This document shows, piece by piece, positions 59,439 through 64,000 of a stretch of DNA of 64,000 bases; within the stretch, counting starts at the first letter, position 1; every line of letters starts with the position of its first letter. The DNA lies in assembly GCA_963806395.1 (NCBI GenBank), contig CAWDYI010000021.1, forward strand, positions 1-64,000. The letters run 5' to 3'. A model generated the notes under the pieces. That model saw only the letters and a list, made by a program, of their open reading frames with translations, was not told where the DNA came from and searched no databases. The DNA is from DASSUW01 sp963806395. Its GTDB lineage: Bacteria; Actinomycetota; Thermoleophilia; Solirubrobacterales; Solirubrobacteraceae. The translations under genes were made by a program, and so were the position numbers.

Positions 59439-60323
59439 ATGGATGAGCGCGACTGGCTGGCAGAACGATTCGAGGAGCACCGAGGCCGTCTGCGAGCGGT
59501 GGCCTACCGGATGCTCGGCTCGCTGACCGAGGCCGACGATGCGGTCCAGGAGGCCTGGCTGAGGCTCAGTCGCTCGGACAGCAACGCCGTCGAGAACCTC
59601 GGCGCATGGCTGACGACCGTCGTGGCGCGCGTCTCGCTGAACATGCTCCGCTCGCGCAACTCGCGGCGCGAGGAGCCGATCGGGGTCCGGATGCCCGACC
59701 CGATCGTCGACCGCGCCGACGGGACCGACCCCGAGCACGAGGCGCTGCTGGCCGACGCAGTGGGTCTGGCTCTACTCGTCGTGCTCGAGACGCTGACCCC
59801 CGCCGAGCGGCTCGCGTTCGTGCTGCACGACATGTTCGCCATGCCGTTCGACGAGATCGCGCCGATCGTCGACCGCTCGCCCGACGCGGCACGTCAGCTC
59901 GCCAGCCGCGCGCGCCGCCGCGTCCAGGGCGAGAACACGGTTCCCGACGCCGACATCGACACGCAGCGCGAGGTGGTCGATGCGTTCCTCGCGGCCTCGC
60001 GCGACGGCGACTTCGACGCGCTGCTCGCCGTGCTGGACCCGGACGTCGTGCTGCGCGCGGACGTCGGCCCCGTGGCCACCGGCGGCTCGAGGGAGGTTCG
60101 CGGTGCGGAGACGGTGGCCAGCCAGGCACTCTTGTTCTCGCGGCTCGGGCTGGTCACGAAGCCTGCGCTCATCAACGGCACGGCGGGCGTCGTGACCACG
60201 CGCGACGGAGAGCCGTTCTCGATCGGCGCCCTCACGATCAAGGACGGGAGGATCGTCGCCATCGACATCCTCGCCGACCCCGCGCGCCTGCGCCTGCTCG
60301 ATCTGACCGTGCTCGACGGCTGA
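59439..60323 (+). CDS. ECF41-type RNA polymerase sigma factor with C-terminal SnoaL-like domain
   Basis: The 294-residue protein has sigma region 2 (RLRAVAYRMLGSLTEADDAV, QEAWLRLSR, LGAWLTTVVARVSLNMLRSR), region 4 (LTPAERLAFVLHDMFAMPFD, EIAPIVDRSPDAARQLASRA) and a fused SnoaL-like C-terminal domain from about residue 170 (REVVDAFLAASRDGDFDALL onward). ECF41 factors have no separate anti-sigma factor; the tail regulates them. The usual DGGGK motif is degenerate here (TGGSREVRG), while the closing NPDKL motif appears as DPARL. GGAGGA precedes the ATG. It is divergent from an SDR gene, the typical ECF41 neighbour, and probably autoregulated. Confidence 0.88.
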   Translation: MDERDWLAERFEEHRGRLRAVAYRMLGSLTEADDAVQEAWLRLSRSDSNAVENLGAWLTTVVARVSLNMLRSRNSRREEPIGVRMPDPIVDRADGTDPEHEALLADAVGLALLVVLETLTPAERLAFVLHDMFAMPFDEIAPIVDRSPDAARQLASRARRRVQGENTVPDADIDTQREVVDAFLAASRDGDFDALLAVLDPDVVLRADVGPVATGGSREVRGAETVASQALLFSRLGLVTKPALINGTAGVVTTRDGEPFSIGALTIKDGRIVAIDILADPARLRLLDLTVLDG

Positions 60324-60345
60324 CCGGGAGCCGTAGGCTCCGTGC

Positions 60346-61272
60346 GTGCATGCGCGCCGGATCTGGGTCCTCGCCGACCGGGCGCAGCTCACGTTCTGGC
60401 ACGCGTGCAAGGAGTTCGTCGAGGACCGCGGGCACCGGGACGCCGCGCAGATCGCCTTCTTCGCGGTGCTCTCGTTCGTCCCGCTGGCGATGCTGCTCGT
60501 CGGCGGGTTCGGCCTGATCTTCGACGATCAGGAGGTACGCGAGCGGGTCGTGCGTGCGGTCTTCGACAACGTTCCGCTCGCCCAGGAGTCAGACCGCGTA
60601 CGGCTGGAGCGTGCGGTCGGCGACTCGCTCGAGCGCGCCGGCCACCTCGGCCCGGTGTCGATCGTCCTGCTGCTCGCGGCCGCGAGCGGCGTGATGGGCG
60701 CGCTGCGGCACGCGATCAACCAGGCATGGGACATCGACACCCGGCCGCCGCTGCTGGCCCGCAAGGCGCTCGACCTGGCGCTCGTCCTCGGCGCGACGGT
60801 CGTCCTCGCGTTCTCGCTGTCGCTGAGCGCGACCCGCCGCGCCGAGGCGGTGTTCGACGACGACCGCGACGCCGGCTGGCTGCTCGCGCTGCTGCTCGAC
60901 GCGATCGGCGATTTGCTGCCGTTCGCCTTCACCGCGCTGGTCGTGCTGTTCCTCTACAGCGTGCTGCCATCGCCGCGACCGAAGGTCAAGGAGATCTGGC
61001 CGGGCGCGATCGTCGCCGCGGCGCTGATCAGCGTCGTACGCGCCGCTCTCGATCTGTACTTCGATGAGTTCGCCGACTTCGGGGCCCTCTACGGCTCGCT
61101 CGGCGCGCTGATGGCGCTGCTGCTGTTCGTCTACGCGGTGTCGCTCGTGCTGGTGTTCGGCGCGGAGTTCGCGTCGGAGTGGTCGCGGCTGCCGGACGAC
61201 GACGAGGAGGTGCGCCGCCTGGCGCGCGCCGACCGCCACCGGCTCCTGCGCGTGCTACGGATGCGTCGGTGA
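60346..61272 (+). CDS. YihY/BrkB-family inner membrane protein
   Basis: The 308-residue protein has the YihY family start FVEDRGHRDAAQIAFFAVLS with FVPLAMLLVGGFGLIF, then VSIVLLLAAASGVMGALRHA and IDTRPPLLARKALDLALVLG, and four more hydrophobic segments including GALYGSLGALMALLLFVYAV (the conserved YGSLG). The C-terminus is charged and cytoplasmic. The function of the family is not settled. GTG start with TAGGCT 6 bases upstream suggests a leaderless transcript. It is convergent with the aminotransferase gene (18-bp overlap). Confidence 0.85.
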   Translation: MHARRIWVLADRAQLTFWHACKEFVEDRGHRDAAQIAFFAVLSFVPLAMLLVGGFGLIFDDQEVRERVVRAVFDNVPLAQESDRVRLERAVGDSLERAGHLGPVSIVLLLAAASGVMGALRHAINQAWDIDTRPPLLARKALDLALVLGATVVLAFSLSLSATRRAEAVFDDDRDAGWLLALLLDAIGDLLPFAFTALVVLFLYSVLPSPRPKVKEIWPGAIVAAALISVVRAALDLYFDEFADFGALYGSLGALMALLLFVYAVSLVLVFGAEFASEWSRLPDDDEEVRRLARADRHRLLRVLRMRR

Positions 61273-62385
61273 CAGCGCGAGCGCAGCGGCCAGCGCCTCG
61301 ACCACCAGGTCCTGCTGCTCGTCGGTCATGCCGGCGAACAGCGGCAGCGTGAGGGCGCGGGTGCTGTAGGCGTCGGTGAGCGGGAGCTCCGGGGCGCCGT
61401 CCGCGTAGATCGAGAAGTGGTGGATCGGCGGGTAGTGCAGGCTCGTCTGGATCCGGCGCTCGGCGAGCGTCTTGCGGACGGCGTCGCGGTCGATCCCCTC
61501 GTCCACGAACGCGGTGAAGATGTGGTGGGCGGGCGCGGCCGTGGGCGTCAGCCCGTCGACGTGCGCGAGCCGCTCGCGGTAGCGCCGGTCGAGCTCGTGA
61601 CGGCGCGCGTTCTCGGCGTCGAGCCGGGCCAGGCGGGCGGTCGCGAGCGCGGCGCGCGGCTCGTCGATGCGGTAGTTGAACCCGAGCGCGACGACGTCGT
61701 AGCCGGCCGCGTGGCCGCGGTGCCGGTCCCAGGTCAGCGTCGTCATCCCGTGCGAGCGCAGCAGCCGCATGCGCGCGGCGAGCGCGTCGTCGTCGGTGAC
61801 GACCGCCCCGCCCTCCCCGACCGCGAGGTTCTTGTTGGAGAAGAACGAGAACGCTCCGGCCGCGCCGAACGTGCCCAGGTGACGGCCGGCGTGATGCGCG
61901 CCGATCGCGTGCGCCGCGTCCTCGAGCAGCGTGAGGCCGTGCGCGTCGGCGAGCGCGCGCAGCTCCGCGATCTCACCCGGGTGGCCGCCGTAGGCCACCG
62001 CCATGATCGCCTTCGTGCGCGGCGTGATCGCCGCCTCGACGGCGGCCGCGGGCGTCCACGGCTCCTCGAGCGCGGCGATGTCGGCGAACACGGGTGTGGC
62101 GCCCGTGTACGCGATCGCGTTCACGCTCGCCACGAAGGTCAGCGACGGCGCGATCACCTCGTCGCCCGGCCCGAGCCCGGCGGCGAGGCAGATCAGGTGG
62201 AGCGCCGCGGTGCCGTTCGTTACCGCGAGCGCGTGGCGGGCGCCGGTGTACTCGGCGAGCGCGCGCTCGAGTTCCTCCGTGCGCGGGCCCATGCTGAGCC
62301 AGCCGGAGCGGTATACGTCGGCGACGACCGCGATGTCCTCCTCCGGGACGACGACGTCGGCGAGCGGAACGGTCCAATCGGGCAT
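61255..62385 (-). CDS. DegT/DnrJ/EryC1/StrS-family sugar aminotransferase
   Basis: The 376-residue PLP enzyme moves an amino group from glutamate to a keto-sugar nucleotide: GWLSMGPRTEELERALAEYT, ALAVTNGTAALHLICLAAGL, VIAPSLTFVASVNAIAYTGA, LLEDAAHAIGAHHAGRHLGT, and AFSFFSNKNLAVGEGGAVVT with the PLP-binding Lys. Two acceptors fit the context: GDP-4-keto-6-deoxymannose from the gmd product (giving perosamine) or the 3-keto uronate of the WlbA-like enzyme. TAGGCT 6 bases upstream of the ATG is a likely -10 box. It is divergent from the nucleotidyltransferase and gmd. Confidence 0.92.
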   Translation of the reverse strand: MPDWTVPLADVVVPEEDIAVVADVYRSGWLSMGPRTEELERALAEYTGARHALAVTNGTAALHLICLAAGLGPGDEVIAPSLTFVASVNAIAYTGATPVFADIAALEEPWTPAAAVEAAITPRTKAIMAVAYGGHPGEIAELRALADAHGLTLLEDAAHAIGAHHAGRHLGTFGAAGAFSFFSNKNLAVGEGGAVVTDDDALAARMRLLRSHGMTTLTWDRHRGHAAGYDVVALGFNYRIDEPRAALATARLARLDAENARRHELDRRYRERLAHVDGLTPTAAPAHHIFTAFVDEGIDRDAVRKTLAERRIQTSLHYPPIHHFSIYADGAPELPLTDAYSTRALTLPLFAGMTDEQQDLVVEALAAALALSPTHP

Positions 62386-62391
62386 CGAGCC

Positions 62392-62412
62392 AGCCTAACG
62401 ACCGGATAGGCT
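62392..62412. promoter_or_regulatory. Divergent pair of -10 boxes
   Basis: TAGGCT occurs on the minus strand (62397-62392, 6 bases before ATG 62385) and on the plus strand (62407-62412, 10 bases before ATG 62423), separated by 9 bases. The pair forms an inverted repeat and would fire the aminotransferase and the nucleotidyltransferase/gmd genes in opposite directions. Confidence 0.5.
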
Positions 62413-62422
62413 GGCGCCACCG

Positions 62423-63127
62423 ATGAGAGCCGTCGTTCTCGCCGGCGGGCTTGGGATGCGCCTTCGGCCGTACACCACGATCCTGCCCAAGCCCCTGATG
62501 CCGATCGGCGACCGCCCGATCGTCGAGATCATCCTCCGCCAGCTCGCCGGCGCGGGCTTCCTGCACGTCGACCTCTGCGTCGGTCACCTGGGCGAGCTGA
62601 TCCGCGCGTACTTCAGCGAGGGCACGGTCGTCCCGACCGGTCTCGAGCTCGAGTGGCACTGGGAGCCGGGAGAACCGCTCGGCACGGCCGGCGCGCTGCG
62701 CTGGGTGCCCGGTCTCGAGGGCACGTTCCTGGCGATGAACGGCGACATCCTCACGACGCTCGACTACCGCGCGCTGATGGACCACCACGTCGCGTCAGGC
62801 GCCTCGCTGACGATCGCGGTGCAGGACAAGCGCGTCGAGATCGACCTCGGCGTGCTGGAGCTCGACGGCCGCCGTGTCGTCGGCTACCGCGAGAAGCCGA
62901 CGCACGGCTACTGCGTGAGCATGGGCATCTACGTCTACGAATCGCGCGTGCTCTCGCATCTCCCCGACGGGCCGTGCCAGTTTCCCGACCTCGTCCAGCG
63001 GCTGCTGGAGGCCGGTGAGCACGTCGAGTCCTACCACTCCGAGGACGAGTGGTTCGACATCGGGACCGTGGGCGAGTACGAGCGGGCACAGGCGGAGGTC
63101 GAGCGCCGCGGAGGGTGGCCGGGATGA
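62423..63127 (+). CDS. Sugar-1-phosphate nucleotidyltransferase
   Basis: The 234-residue enzyme has the pyrophosphorylase loop AVVLAGGLGMRLRPYTTILP with KPLMPIGDRPIVEIILRQLA, the metal-binding region TFLAMNGDILTTLDYRALMD and WFDIGTVGEYERAQAEVERR. It makes an NDP-sugar from a sugar-1-phosphate; the small single-domain form resembles GDP-mannose and dTDP-glucose type enzymes without the isomerase tail. Because gmd follows with a 4-bp overlap, GDP-mannose is the likeliest product. Confidence 0.88.
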   Translation: MRAVVLAGGLGMRLRPYTTILPKPLMPIGDRPIVEIILRQLAGAGFLHVDLCVGHLGELIRAYFSEGTVVPTGLELEWHWEPGEPLGTAGALRWVPGLEGTFLAMNGDILTTLDYRALMDHHVASGASLTIAVQDKRVEIDLGVLELDGRRVVGYREKPTHGYCVSMGIYVYESRVLSHLPDGPCQFPDLVQRLLEAGEHVESYHSEDEWFDIGTVGEYERAQAEVERRGGWPG

Positions 63128-64000
63128 CGCGCGCGCTGATCACCGGGATCACCGGCCAGGACGGCTCGTACCTGGCCGACCTGCTGCTCGACAAGGGCTA
63201 CGAGGTGCACGGGATGGTGCGACGGTCCTCGACCGAGCGGTTCGAGCGGATCGAGCACCTGCGCGACCGGATCACGCTGCACCAGGGCGACCTGCTCGAC
63301 CAGCGATCGCTGGTCGACGCGATGCGCGCCAGCCGGCCCGACGAGATCTACAACCTCGCCGCGATGTCGTTCGTCGCGGTCTCCTGGATCCAGCCGACGC
63401 TGACGGCGGAGTTCACCGGCGTGGGCGTCACGAGGATGCTCGAGGCGATGCGCGAGGCATCCCCGGAGGCGCGCTTCTACCAGGCCTCGTCGAGCGAGAT
63501 GTTCGGCAAGGTCCGCCAGACGCCGCAGAACGAGGAGACCCCGTTCTACCCCCGCTCGCCGTACGGAGTCGCCAAGGCCTACGGCCACCACATCACCGTC
63601 AACTACCGCGAATCGTACGGCCTGCATGGATGCTCCGGAATTCTGTTCAACCACGAGAGCCCCCGCCGGGGACTCGAGTTCGTGACCCGCAAGATCACCT
63701 GGCACGCGGCGGCGATCAAGCTCGGCCTGGCCGCTGAGCTGCGGCTCGGGAACCTCGACGCCAAGCGCGACTGGGGCTACGCGGTCGACTACGTCGAGGC
63801 GATGTGGCTCATGCTCCAGCAGGACCGGGCGGACGACTACGTGATCGCGACCGGTGAGACGAACAGCGTGCGCGAGTGCGTCGAGATCGCGTTCGACCGC
63901 GTCGGTGTGGACTGGCGCGAGCACGTCGTGATCGACGACTCGTTCAAGCGGCCCGCCGAGGTCGACCTGCTCGTCGGCGACGCGTCGAAGGCCGAGCGCG
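63124..64000 (+). CDS. gmd: GDP-mannose 4,6-dehydratase (3' end outside the window)
   Basis: The frame starts at ATG 63124 (ATGA overlap) and is still open at base 64000, giving at least 292 residues. Motifs: ALITGITGQDGSYLADLLLD for NADP, HGMVRRSSTERFERIEHLRD, YNLAAMSFVAVSWIQPTLTA, YQASSSEMFGKVRQTPQNEE with the active-site Ser-Glu, SPYGVAKAYGHHITVNYRES with YXXXK, and FNHESPRRGLEFVTRKI. It turns GDP-mannose into GDP-4-keto-6-deoxymannose, the entry point to GDP-rhamnose, GDP-fucose and perosamine. Confidence 0.95.
   Translation, partial: MTRALITGITGQDGSYLADLLLDKGYEVHGMVRRSSTERFERIEHLRDRITLHQGDLLDQRSLVDAMRASRPDEIYNLAAMSFVAVSWIQPTLTAEFTGVGVTRMLEAMREASPEARFYQASSSEMFGKVRQTPQNEETPFYPRSPYGVAKAYGHHITVNYRESYGLHGCSGILFNHESPRRGLEFVTRKITWHAAAIKLGLAAELRLGNLDAKRDWGYAVDYVEAMWLMLQQDRADDYVIATGETNSVRECVEIAFDRVGVDWREHVVIDDSFKRPAEVDLLVGDASKAER

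Noticed and set aside
1..64000. tRNA or rRNA genes, insertion sequences, prophage.
   Set aside because: No cloverleaf-like or rRNA sequence was noticed in the short gaps, and no transposase, integrase or phage motif appears in any frame.

Overview
The window is a very GC-rich bacterial segment (by eye about 70% or more) with dense genes, many GTG starts and many 4-bp ATGA or GTGA overlaps. High GC, leaderless-type promoters, a PadR regulator with a His/Gly-rich N-terminus, DHA2-type drug exporters, a SurA-like lipoprotein-sized foldase and an ECF41-type sigma factor all suggest an actinobacterium. Something near Thermoleophilia/Solirubrobacterales is my guess from family resemblance, not from any marker gene. 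I saw no rRNA, tRNA, CRISPR array, transposase or phage gene. The only stretch over 300 bases without a sizeable gene is 7817-8137, which holds two small ORFs.

Layout. 1-2117: end of a molybdenum hydroxylase operon (MoCo and FAD subunits fused, then the 2Fe-2S subunit). 2056-6821: two secreted amidohydrolases and a divergent FadR-type regulator, with a well-formed promoter/operator region between them. 6875-8033: a CopC-domain membrane protein and two tiny ORFs. 8138-15274: housekeeping and accessory genes (PEP carboxylase, endonuclease/phosphatase-fold protein, LysE exporter, PadR regulator, 2-hydroxyacid dehydrogenase, fatty acid desaturase). 15397-18734: a minus-strand group (drug exporter, SurA-like protein, heme A synthase, small membrane protein).

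18796-57621 and 61255-64000: a large surface-polysaccharide locus. It encodes two complete ABC glycan exporters (Wzm/Wzt type, 20327-22323 and 34145-36274), eight glycosyltransferases and one glycosyltransferase-containing fusion, seven methyltransferases, two asparagine-synthase-type amidotransferases, several extended SDR sugar epimerases/dehydratases, a UDP-sugar dehydrogenase, a WlbA/WlbB-like oxidoreductase and acyltransferase pair, a sugar aminotransferase, a nucleotidyltransferase and GDP-mannose 4,6-dehydratase (running off the end). Together they would make activated sugars (GDP-6-deoxy sugars, amino and uronic sugars), assemble a chain in the cytoplasm, methylate, acylate and amidate it, and export it by ABC transporters. 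No Wzx/Wzy pair was seen. 57675-61272 interrupts this with a lipoprotein, an SDR/ECF41 sigma pair and a YihY-type membrane protein.

Most notable points: (1) a 63-bp mirror-image promoter between the ECF41-type sigma gene and its divergent SDR gene, with two identical GGTCACA-N16-GGTC elements facing each other; (2) a duplicated FadR-family operator on both sides of the GntR gene; (3) a recurring TANNNT -10 box exactly 10 nt before the start codon of at least six genes; (4) tandem paralogues of an unrecognised domain (45856-49583), one fused to a glycosyltransferase; (5) two tandem small ORFs at 7823-8033. Nine genes between 25.7 and 58.4 kb are broken by single-base shifts, nearly all apparent +1 insertions. 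I read this as assembly error rather than biology, so proteins there should be reconstructed across frames.
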